Assembly (NCBI RefSeq): GCF_001941845.1
Contig: NZ_CP018870.1
Coordinates: forward strand, 5,214,001-5,278,000
Reading direction: 5' to 3'
DNA from: Streptomyces sp. TN58
GTDB taxonomy: Bacteria; Actinomycetota; Actinomycetes; Streptomycetales; Streptomycetaceae
Length of the DNA: 64,000 nucleotides
In this document: piece by piece, positions 26,424 to 35,193 of the stretch
Layout of the letters: every line of letters starts with the position of its first letter
How positions within the stretch are numbered: position 1 is the first letter of the stretch
The notes under the pieces: generated by a model
Told to the model about the DNA's origin: nothing
What the model saw: only the letters and a program-made list of their open reading frames with translations
Database searches by the model: none
Position numbers and translations under genes: made by a program

Positions 26424-27857
26424 TTGACCAGCAGCACATCGCGGGCCTCGGCGCCCGGCGGCGGAGCCTCGCCCCAGCCCGACCACCTCGGCCACGTCAT
26501 CTTCATCACGGCGGCCGCTGCCATGGGCGGCTTCCTCTTCGGGTACGACAGCTCCGTCATCAACGGCGCCGTCGTCGCGATCCGCGAGCGGTTCGACGTC
26601 GGCTCGGAGGCGCTCGCCCAGGTGATCGCCGCGGCGCTGATCGGCTGCGCCATCGGCGCCGCGACCGCGGGCCGGCTCGCCGACCGGATCGGCCGAATCC
26701 GCTGCATGCAGATCGCGGCCGTCCTCTTCACCGCCAGCGCCATCGGTTCGGCCCTGCCCTTCGCCCTCTGGGACCTCGCCATGTGGCGCGTGATCGGCGG
26801 CTTCGGCATCGGCATGGCCTCCGTCATCGGCCCCGCCTACATCGCGGAGGTCTCCCCGCCCGCCTACCGCGGCCGGCTCGCCTCCTTCCAGCAGGCCGCC
26901 ATCGTCATCGGCATCGCCGTGTCCCAGCTCGTCAACTGGGGCATCCTCAACCTCGCCGACGGCGACCAGCGCGGCGAGATCGGCGGCCTGGAGGCCTGGC
27001 AGTGGATGCTGGGCGTCATGGTGGTGCCGGCCGTGCTCTACGGGCTGCTGTCCTTCGTCATCCCGGAGTCCCCGCGCTTCCTGGTCTCCGTCGGCCGAAC
27101 CGACCAGGCCAAGAAGGTGCTGGCCGAGGTCGAGGGCTCCAAGGTCGACCTGGACGGGCGGATCCGCGAGATCCAGCACGCGATGCACTCCGAGACCAAG
27201 TCCACCTTCAGGGACCTGCTCGGCGGCCGCTTCGGCTTCCTGCCCATCGTCTGGATCGGCATCGGCCTCTCGCTCTTCCAGCAGCTCGTCGGCATCAACG
27301 TGATCTTCTACTACAGCTCCTCGCTGTGGCAGTCCGTCGGCATCGACCCGACCAGCTCCTTCCTGTACTCCTTCACCACGTCGATCATCAACATCGTCGG
27401 CACGGTGATCGCGATGATCTTCGTCGACCGGATCGGCCGCAAGCCCCTCGCCCTCATCGGCTCCACGGGGATGGCCATCTCCCTCGGCCTGTGTGCCTGG
27501 GCGTTCTCCTTCACGACCGGTACCGGCGAGGACATCACCCTGCCCGACGCCCAGGCCACGGTCGCCCTGGTCGCCGCGCACTCCTTCGTGCTCTTCTTCG
27601 CCCTGTCCTGGGGCGTGGTGGTCTGGGTGCTGCTCGGCGAGATGTTCCCCAACCGCATCCGGGCCGCGGCGCTCGGCGTCGCCGCCTCGGCCCAGTGGAT
27701 CGCCAACTGGGTCATCACCGTCTCGTTCCCGTCCCTGTCGGACTGGAGCCTGTCCGGTGCCTATGTGATCTACACCGTCTTCGCACTGCTCTCGATCCCG
27801 TTCGTCCTCAAGTGGGTACCGGAGACCAAGGGCAAGGCGCTGGAGGAGATGGGGTAA
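26424..27857 (+). CDS. glcP: MFS glucose permease (GlcP-type sugar transporter)
   Basis: A 477-residue 12-helix major-facilitator of the sugar-porter family. It has the GYDSSVINGA first helix, GRLADRIGRIR and VDRIGRKPL loop motifs, PESPRFLV after helix 6, and PETKGKALEEM at the C-terminus. FQQLVGINVIFYYSSSLW is the sugar-binding helix 7 typical of glucose/xylose/galactose symporters. In S. coelicolor the gene beside smc is glcP1, the main glucose permease. The TTG at 26424 is chosen since GGAG lies seven bases upstream and the N-terminus then matches the family. Substrate is inferred from synteny and motifs. Confidence 0.9.
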   Translation: MTSSTSRASAPGGGASPQPDHLGHVIFITAAAAMGGFLFGYDSSVINGAVVAIRERFDVGSEALAQVIAAALIGCAIGAATAGRLADRIGRIRCMQIAAVLFTASAIGSALPFALWDLAMWRVIGGFGIGMASVIGPAYIAEVSPPAYRGRLASFQQAAIVIGIAVSQLVNWGILNLADGDQRGEIGGLEAWQWMLGVMVVPAVLYGLLSFVIPESPRFLVSVGRTDQAKKVLAEVEGSKVDLDGRIREIQHAMHSETKSTFRDLLGGRFGFLPIVWIGIGLSLFQQLVGINVIFYYSSSLWQSVGIDPTSSFLYSFTTSIINIVGTVIAMIFVDRIGRKPLALIGSTGMAISLGLCAWAFSFTTGTGEDITLPDAQATVALVAAHSFVLFFALSWGVVVWVLLGEMFPNRIRAAALGVAASAQWIANWVITVSFPSLSDWSLSGAYVIYTVFALLSIPFVLKWVPETKGKALEEMG

Positions 27858-27885
27858 CCATCCCCCGCCACCACCCCCTCTCCTC

Positions 27886-27924
27886 GGTACTGCCCCGGCT
27901 CAGCCCTTGAGCCGGGGCAGTACC
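27886..27924. terminator. 17-bp perfect stem-loop between convergent glcP and LLM genes
   Basis: Arms GGTACTGCCCCGGCTCA (27886-27902) and 27908-27924 are perfectly complementary around GCCCT. The stop codon of the minus-strand oxidoreductase (27900-27902) and its last codons are inside the stem, so the bidirectional terminator is part of the coding sequence. Confidence 0.88.
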
Positions 27925-28886
27925 CGTTCGCACAGCAGGTGCAGGCTGCGCCAGCCCTCGTCCAGCGGCATCCCGCCGCACAGCGGGTGCAGCACCAGGT
28001 TCCCGGCCGCGCCCGCGCCCCGGCCGTAGGCCACCGCCTCGTCCGGGGTCAGGACCCGGTAGACGCCCTCCGCGCGCAGCTCCGCCACCGAGCGCGCGGC
28101 CGACCGGACCGCGCTGCGGATGTCCTTGGACTGCCAGGACGCGTACATCGCCGCCTCGTGGAGGAAGCACTCCCCGTACTGCGCCCAGACCCGGTCGGGG
28201 TCCTCCGCGACGTGCAGCAGCGGGGTCTCGGCCGCGGGCATCATGCAGAAGCCCTCCGTGCCGTACTCCGCCAGCCGCGCCGTGTAGTACGCCTCCAGCT
28301 CCGGCAGGTGCGCGCTGGGGAAGAAGGGCAGCCCGAGCCGGGCGGCGCGGCGCGCGGCCGCCCGGGAGCTGCCGCCGACCAGCAGCAGCGGGTGCGGGCG
28401 GGTGAAGGGCGCGGGCGTGACCCGGACCGTGCGGCCGCGGTACTCGAAGGGCTCGCCGGTCCAGGCCTTCAGCAGGGTCTCCAGCAGCTCGTCCTGGAGC
28501 CGGCCGCGCCGGCCCCACTCCACGCCGTGCTGCTCGTACTCCTCGGGCCGGTAGCCGATCCCGGCGACGGTGACCAGGCGCCCGCCGCTCAGCAGGTCGA
28601 GGACGGCGATGTCCTCGGCGGCCCGCAGCGGGTCGTACAGCGGACCGATGACCGCCGAGACGGTGACGGCGATCCGGCGGGTCGCGCCGAGGACCGCGCC
28701 CGCGAAGGTGAAGGGGGAGGGCAGCCAGTTGTTGTCCGTGCCGTGGTGCTCCTCGGTCTGGACGGTGTCGATCCCCCGGTCGTCCGCGTAGCGGGCCATC
28801 TCCAGCGCCGCCTTGTAGCGGGCGGACAGGGACTCGGGGGTTCCGCCGGGTTCGACGAGATTGAACCGGGCCACGGTGACGGGCAT
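27900..28886 (-). CDS. LLM-class (luciferase-like) flavin/F420-dependent oxidoreductase
   Basis: A 328-residue TIM-barrel protein. VARFNLVEPGG, the QTEEHHGTDNNWLPSPFTFAGAVLGAT segment and GRLVTVAGIGYRPEEYEQHG place it in the bacterial luciferase-like family. Actinobacterial members often use F420H2; the F420-biosynthesis gene fbiD is also in this window. The substrate is unknown. ATG 28886 follows GGGGACC. Upstream, CTGACG-TGG-CGTCAG (28937-28951) is a likely repressor operator. Confidence 0.85.
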   Translation of the reverse strand: MPVTVARFNLVEPGGTPESLSARYKAALEMARYADDRGIDTVQTEEHHGTDNNWLPSPFTFAGAVLGATRRIAVTVSAVIGPLYDPLRAAEDIAVLDLLSGGRLVTVAGIGYRPEEYEQHGVEWGRRGRLQDELLETLLKAWTGEPFEYRGRTVRVTPAPFTRPHPLLLVGGSSRAAARRAARLGLPFFPSAHLPELEAYYTARLAEYGTEGFCMMPAAETPLLHVAEDPDRVWAQYGECFLHEAAMYASWQSKDIRSAVRSAARSVAELRAEGVYRVLTPDEAVAYGRGAGAAGNLVLHPLCGGMPLDEGWRSLHLLCERVLPRLKG

Positions 28887-28936
28887 GGAGAGGTCCCCCT
28901 TCGCCGGATGGGGTGGCTGGCGAAGGGCGACGTTAG

Positions 28937-28951
28937 CTGACGTGGCGTCAG
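28937..28951. promoter_or_regulatory. Palindrome CTGACG-N3-CGTCAG upstream of the LLM gene
   Basis: A perfect 6-bp inverted repeat with a three-base centre. It lies 51 bp before the oxidoreductase start and on the ftsY-proximal side, where TetR-family operators are often found. No cognate regulator gene is adjacent. Confidence 0.45.
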
Positions 28952-29055
28952 TTGGACAGGGGTCCGCCGCCGAGACGACAGGTCGCGGCTCACGCCCCGG
29001 TCCGAACGCCCGGGTTCCCGGCTCCGAGGTGCCCGTAACCGATACTGGTGGGGTT

Positions 29056-30270
29056 ATGGACATCCTCATCCTTGCTGTAGTCATCGCCCTGGTCGCGGTC
29101 GGTGCGATCAGCGGGCTCGTGGTCAGCAGCCGCAAGAAGAAGCAGCTGCCGCCCCCGGCACCGCCGAGCACGCCGACCATCACTGCCCCGCCTGCCGAAC
29201 CGCAGGTGGGGGAGGACGCCGTAGAGACGGCGGAAGAGCCGCGCCGCACGATCGAGGAGGTCGGACTCCCGGAGGCCGAGGCTCCCGCCGCGGCGCCCGT
29301 GGTCGTCGAGCCCGAGGTCCCGGCCGCGCCCGAGATCGAGGTGCCCGAGCCCACCGCCGGCCGCCTGGTCCGGCTGCGCGCCCGCCTCGCCCGGTCGCAG
29401 AACTCCCTCGGCAAGGGGCTGCTCACGCTGCTCTCGCGCGAGCACCTCGACGAGGACACCTGGGAGGAGATCGAGGAGACCCTCCTCGTCGCCGACGTCG
29501 GCGTCGTACCCACCCAGGAGCTCGTCGAGCGCCTCCGTGAGCGGGTCAAGGTCCTCGGCACCCGCACCCCGGCGGACCTGCGCGCCCTGCTCAAGGAGGA
29601 GCTGCTGACCCTCGTCGGCACCGACTTCGACCGCGCCGTGAAGACGGAGAGCGGCGAGGACACCCCCGGCGTGATCATGGTCGTCGGCGTCAACGGCACC
29701 GGCAAGACCACCACCACCGGCAAGCTGGCCCGGGTGCTTGTCGCCGACGGCCGCAGTGTGGTGCTCGGCGCGGCCGACACCTTCCGCGCCGCCGCGGCCG
29801 ACCAGCTGCAGACCTGGGGTGAGCGCGTCGGCGCCCGTACCGTGCGCGGCCCCGAGGGCGGCGACCCGGCCTCGATCGCCTACGACGCGGTCAAGGAGGG
29901 CATCGCCGAGGGCGCCGACGTCGTACTCATCGACACCGCCGGCCGCCTGCACACCAAGACCGGCCTCATGGACGAGCTCGGCAAGGTCAAGCGCGTCGTC
30001 GAGAAGCACGGACCGCTGGACGAGATCCTGCTCGTCCTGGACGCCACCACCGGCCAGAACGGCCTGACCCAGGCGCGCGTCTTCGCCGAGGTCGTGGACA
30101 TCACCGGCATCGTGCTGACCAAGCTCGACGGAACGGCCAAGGGCGGCATCGTCGTCGCCGTCCAGCGCGAGCTGGGCGTCCCGGTCAAGCTCGTCGGCCT
30201 CGGCGAGGGCGCCGACGACCTGGCCCCCTTCGAGCCCGAGGCGTTCGTGGACGCCCTGATCGGCGACTGA
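29056..30270 (+). CDS. ftsY: Signal recognition particle receptor FtsY
   Basis: A 404-residue GTPase. A short N-terminal hydrophobic segment ([20 protein letters not shown]) anchors it to the membrane. An acidic Pro/Ala/Glu-rich A-domain spans ~25-105, followed by the N domain and the G domain with G1 [13 protein letters not shown] (~residue 214), DTAGR and [10 protein letters not shown]. It docks Ffh-ribosome complexes on the Sec translocon. The membrane-spanning form is usual in Streptomyces. ffh lies 7.6 kb downstream. Confidence 0.97.
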   Translation: MDILILAVVIALVAVGAISGLVVSSRKKKQLPPPAPPSTPTITAPPAEPQVGEDAVETAEEPRRTIEEVGLPEAEAPAAAPVVVEPEVPAAPEIEVPEPTAGRLVRLRARLARSQNSLGKGLLTLLSREHLDEDTWEEIEETLLVADVGVVPTQELVERLRERVKVLGTRTPADLRALLKEELLTLVGTDFDRAVKTESGEDTPGVIMVVGVNGTGKTTTTGKLARVLVADGRSVVLGAADTFRAAAADQLQTWGERVGARTVRGPEGGDPASIAYDAVKEGIAEGADVVLIDTAGRLHTKTGLMDELGKVKRVVEKHGPLDEILLVLDATTGQNGLTQARVFAEVVDITGIVLTKLDGTAKGGIVVAVQRELGVPVKLVGLGEGADDLAPFEPEAFVDALIGD

Positions 30271-30282
30271 GCAGGGCCCCTG

Positions 30283-30340
30283 CGCACGAAGACCGGTGCC
30301 CCGCCTTCCGTACGGAAGGCGGGGCACCGGTCTTCGTGCG
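30283..30340. terminator. 58-nt perfect palindrome between ftsY and the Prim-Pol gene
   Basis: Every base from 30283 to 30311 pairs exactly with 30312 to 30340 (left arm begins CGCACGAAGACCGGTGCCCC). It begins 12 bp after the ftsY stop and ends 6 bp before the stop codon of the minus-strand gene, so it can terminate both. Confidence 0.9.
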
Positions 30341-30346
30341 TGCCGC

Positions 30347-31027
30347 TCAGCGGCGGAAGCGGTGGCAGATGTACGCCAGGGTGCCCAGCAGCAGCCGGGC
30401 CTGCGGCGGGCACGCCGCGGAGTCGAGCGCGGGCGGCCGCAGCCAGCCGGCCTGTCCGATACCGGCCCGGTCCGAGGGCGGGGCGGTCACGAAGGCACCC
30501 GGGCCCAGGGCGCGCAGGTCCAGGTCGGCGTCGTCCCAGCCCATCCGGTACAGCAGCTGCGGCAGCTCCGCCGCCGCGCCGGGAGCCACGAAGAACTGCG
30601 CCCGGCCGTCGGCGGTGACGACGACCGGGCCGAGCGGCAGGCCCATCCGCTCCAGTCGCACCAGCGCGCGCCGGCCCGCCTCCTCGGAGACCTCGATGAC
30701 GTCGAAGGCGCGGCCCACCGGGAGCAGGACCGCGGCCCCGGGGTAGCCGCCCCAGGCCTCGGCGACCTCGTCCAGGGTGGCGCCGGCCGGCACCGTCGGT
30801 GCGAAGGCCAGGGGGTGCGCGCCGGGCGCGACGCACCGGGCGTCCCCGCAGGAGCAGTCGCGGGAAGGGGCCGCGGCGCGGGCCCCGGGGACCACGTCCC
30901 AGCCCCACAGCCCGGTGTACTCCGCCACCGCCGTGCACTCCGAGGTCCGGCCGCGGCGCCGGATGCCGGAACGGAACTCCCTGGTACCGCGGCTGCCGCC
31001 GATCGTGAAGCCCATGCCCATGCCCAT
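30347..31027 (-). CDS. Prim-Pol-like (bifunctional DNA primase/polymerase N-terminal) domain protein
   Basis: A 226-residue protein with the actinobacterial Prim-Pol-like features CTAVAEYTGLWGWDVVPGA, CSCGDARCVAPGAHPLAF (the zinc/cysteine motif) and GRAFDVIEVSEEAGRRAL. Lengths of this kind are usual for stand-alone Prim-Pol homologues in Streptomyces. The acidic catalytic residues expected in active primases (usually DxD) appear only as DVIEV, so activity is unproven. The first of three ATGs (31027, 31021, 31015, encoding MGMGMG) follows GGAGGGGG and is chosen. Confidence 0.75.
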   Translation of the reverse strand: MGMGMGFTIGGSRGTREFRSGIRRRGRTSECTAVAEYTGLWGWDVVPGARAAAPSRDCSCGDARCVAPGAHPLAFAPTVPAGATLDEVAEAWGGYPGAAVLLPVGRAFDVIEVSEEAGRRALVRLERMGLPLGPVVVTADGRAQFFVAPGAAAELPQLLYRMGWDDADLDLRALGPGAFVTAPPSDRAGIGQAGWLRPPALDSAACPPQARLLLGTLAYICHRFRR

Positions 31028-31462
31028 GCCCCCTCCAACGGGTCGGACGCGCCGGTGGTTACGACGCCGTGGTGAGGACGCCGGAGGACCCGCCGCCGGG
31101 GCCGCACGGCGGTCCGCCGCGGAGCCGCCGGGGGGAGTGCCCGCCGCTGCCGCCCGGCGCACTCCTCGCCGCGCGCGCCCCGAGCGCACTCCAGTACAAC
31201 CGGTCCGTTTCACCTCGGTGTCAAGTGAATCGCGCCTGGCCGGTGGCGCGTTCATTCGAAGGGGTGGCGAATGGTGGCGTTTCTGGAAACGACCTCGCCG
31301 CACGGGTGATCGTAGGATTACTTTCGGTACACGAACCCTGAGGCGGGCCCGTGCGTGGGTATGCCGGAGGCAATGCGTGAAGGACCTGTGAAGGTCCGTG
31401 TGACGCTCGGCGTACCGGCCAGGGTTTCGTACGGGAAAGGCTGAGCGGATGGGGGCGTTCCA
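31028..31462. other. Divergent intergenic region Prim-Pol gene / nsdA (435 bp)
   Basis: No convincing coding frame. The middle is locally less GC-rich and holds inverted repeats: TTCAC/GTGAA around 31208-31230, and GGACCT-GTGA-AGGTCC at 31383-31398 in the nsdA leader. TAGGAT at 31313-31318 is a possible -10 for nsdA without a clear -35. A long leader of over 100 nt before nsdA is likely. Confidence 0.4.
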
Positions 31463-32953
31463 GTGAGCGGCAACGGGCCAGGCGGAACGATCGAGGGTGC
31501 GGCTGCGCGCAACGAGCAGCTGACCTCGTGGTTCGTCCGCAGCGGATGGTCGAAGGGCGAACTCGCCCGACAGGTCAACCGCAGAGCCCGGCAGGTGGGC
31601 GCCCACCACATCAGCACCGACACCTCCCGGGTGCGCCGCTGGCTGGACGGCGAACAGCCCCGCGAGCCCGTTCCGCGCATCCTGTCCGAGCTGTTCTCCG
31701 AGCGTTTCGGCTCCGTCGTCGCCATCGAACAGCTCGGCCTGCGCACCGCCCACCAGACCCCCTCCGTGTCCGGGGTCGACCTGCCCTGGGCCGGCCCGCA
31801 GACCGTCGAACTCCTCGGCGAGTTCTCCCGCAGCGACCTGATGCTGGCCCGCCGCGGCTTCCTCGGGACCTCGCTCGCCCTCTCCGCCGGCCCCGCCCTC
31901 ATCGAGCCCATGCAGCGCTGGCTCGTCCCGTCCCCCGCCGCCGACACGGGACCGCGCGGGACGGGGCCGACGGGCGCCCTCGGCGGCCACCGCCCGCCCC
32001 GGCTCTCCGAACCGGAGCTCGACCTCCTCGACGCCACCACCGTGATGTTCCGCCAGTGGGACGCCCAGTGCGGGGGCGGCCTGCGCCGCAAGGCCGTCGT
32101 GGGCCAGCTCCACGAGGTCACCGACCTGCTCCAGGAGAACCACCCCGCCCCCGTCATGAAGCGGCTCTTCAAGGTCGCCGCGGAGCTGGCCGAACTGGCC
32201 GGCTGGATGAGCTACGACATCGGCCTGCACCCAACGGCGCAGAAGTACTTCGTGCTCGCGCTGCACGCCGCCAAGGAGGCCGGCGACAAGCCGCTCGGCT
32301 CGTACATCCTCTCCGGCATGAGCCGCCAGATGATCCACCTCGGCCGGCCCGAGGACGCCCTCGAACTCGTCCACCTCGCGCAGTACGGCAGCCGTGACTG
32401 CGCCGGCCCCCGCACCCAGGCCATGCTGTATGCGATGGAGGCCCGCGCCTACGCCAACATGGGCCAGCCCAGCCGCTGCAAGCGGGCCGTGCGGATGGCC
32501 GAGGACACCTTCTCCGACGTCGGCTTCGCCGACGAGCCGGAGCCGGACTGGATCCGCTTCTTCTCCGAGGCCGAGCTGAACGGCGAGAACTCCCACTCCT
32601 ACCGGGACCTGGCCTACGTCGCCGGGCGCAGCCCCATGTACGCCTCCCTCGCCGAACCGGTCATGGAGCGGGCCGTCGAGCTCTTCGAGAAGGACCAGGA
32701 GCACCAGCGCTCCTACGCCCTCAACCTCATCGGCATGGCCACCGTGCACCTGCTCCAGCGCGAGCCCGAGCAGGCCGCAGCCCTCGTCGACCGGGCACTC
32801 GACGTGGCGGGAAAGGTGCGCTCCGAGCGGGTCAACACCCGCCTGCGCAAGACCGTCGACAGCGCCGCCCGCGAGTACGGCGACGTCGCCGAGGTGGTCC
32901 GTCTCACCGACCACCTCGCCTCCCGGCTCCCCGAAGCCGCGGAGGCCGTCTGA
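31463..32953 (+). CDS. nsdA: Negative regulator of differentiation and antibiotic production (NsdA)
   Basis: A 496-residue cytoplasmic protein with no signal peptide. An N-terminal region resembles a helix-turn-helix-like domain (WFVRSGWSKGELARQVNRRARQVGAHHISTDTSRVRRWLDGEQPR); the remainder is TPR-like helical repeat. It sits between a Prim-Pol gene and amtB, as nsdA does in S. coelicolor. Deletion of nsdA there raises sporulation and actinorhodin production. GTG 31463 is preceded by GGGGGCG at modest quality. Assignment rests on synteny plus recognisable sequence. Confidence 0.9.
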   Translation: MSGNGPGGTIEGAAARNEQLTSWFVRSGWSKGELARQVNRRARQVGAHHISTDTSRVRRWLDGEQPREPVPRILSELFSERFGSVVAIEQLGLRTAHQTPSVSGVDLPWAGPQTVELLGEFSRSDLMLARRGFLGTSLALSAGPALIEPMQRWLVPSPAADTGPRGTGPTGALGGHRPPRLSEPELDLLDATTVMFRQWDAQCGGGLRRKAVVGQLHEVTDLLQENHPAPVMKRLFKVAAELAELAGWMSYDIGLHPTAQKYFVLALHAAKEAGDKPLGSYILSGMSRQMIHLGRPEDALELVHLAQYGSRDCAGPRTQAMLYAMEARAYANMGQPSRCKRAVRMAEDTFSDVGFADEPEPDWIRFFSEAELNGENSHSYRDLAYVAGRSPMYASLAEPVMERAVELFEKDQEHQRSYALNLIGMATVHLLQREPEQAAALVDRALDVAGKVRSERVNTRLRKTVDSAAREYGDVAEVVRLTDHLASRLPEAAEAV

Positions 32954-33062
32954 CGGCCCCGGAGGCCGTCCCCCAGGCCCCGGCCGCGGCAGTCACCCCG
33001 AGAAGCCCGATCAGGCTCCCCCAGCCAGGACGTCCGGGTGCTGCCGCGGTCGGCTGCACCCT

Positions 33063-33094
33063 GCGACCCCCGCCGCCCCCGCGGCGGGGGTCGC
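33063..33094. terminator. 14-bp perfect stem-loop after nsdA
   Basis: GCGACCCCCGCCGC pairs exactly with 33081-33094 across a CCCC loop, 110 bp after the nsdA stop and upstream of the amtB promoter. Confidence 0.8.
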
Positions 33095-33140
33095 CCGCCG
33101 TCGGGGCCGCCCGATCGGCGGACGCCCTGTTCATCGCCGC

Positions 33141-33176
33141 GTAACAGCACGGACCTCTTCGTCACGGCCGCGAAAC
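33141..33176 (+). promoter_or_regulatory. GlnR boxes upstream of amtB
   Basis: GTCAC-GGCCGC-GAAAC (33161-33176) matches the actinobacterial GlnR half-box pair gTnAc-n6-GaAAc exactly. A second, weaker pair GTAAC-AGCACG-GACCT is at 33141-33156. The two sites are 20 bp apart and lie ~130 bp before the amtB start. GlnR activation of amtB-glnK-glnD under nitrogen limitation is well established in Streptomyces. Confidence 0.85.
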
Positions 33177-33303
33177 ATCGGGCGGCGCCGCCGGAAACCG
33201 GCCTGCGCGAATCTCATGGCCAATAACCGGCCAGTTCCTCAGGCCGCCGCTCAGGTTCCCACGATCGCCCGCACGCGAACGTACCGACGACGAGGAGACG
33301 CCG

Positions 33304-34982
<1,679 letters not shown>

Positions 34983-34998
34983 AACCGGACAGGTCCCA

Positions 34999-35173
34999 GG
35001 GCATGTTGCGAAAGCCCCGTCTGGCTCGCGGCGCCTGGCACGGCACCTCGCCGCGCTGTCGGGATCGCCCGCGTACGACCGGTACGCGGCCGACCCTCCG
35101 CCTTGCGGGGCACCGCACCAGACACCGCGAGCACCGCCCCGCGGGCGGACGACGCCACTTTCGCAACACGCCC
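34999..35173. repeat. MITE-like intergenic element B between glnK and glnD
   Basis: Ends GGGCATGTTGCGAAAG (34999-35014) and 35158-35173 are inverted repeats with one mismatch. The 175-bp core shares order and sequence with element A (6203-6383): GCGCTGTCGGGATCG, GTACGACCGGTACG, CCCTCCGCCTTGCG. It is non-coding, and splits glnK from glnD, so it may affect operon read-through. Confidence 0.8.
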
Positions 35174-35193
35174 CAGCTGACGGGAGCCCCTGG

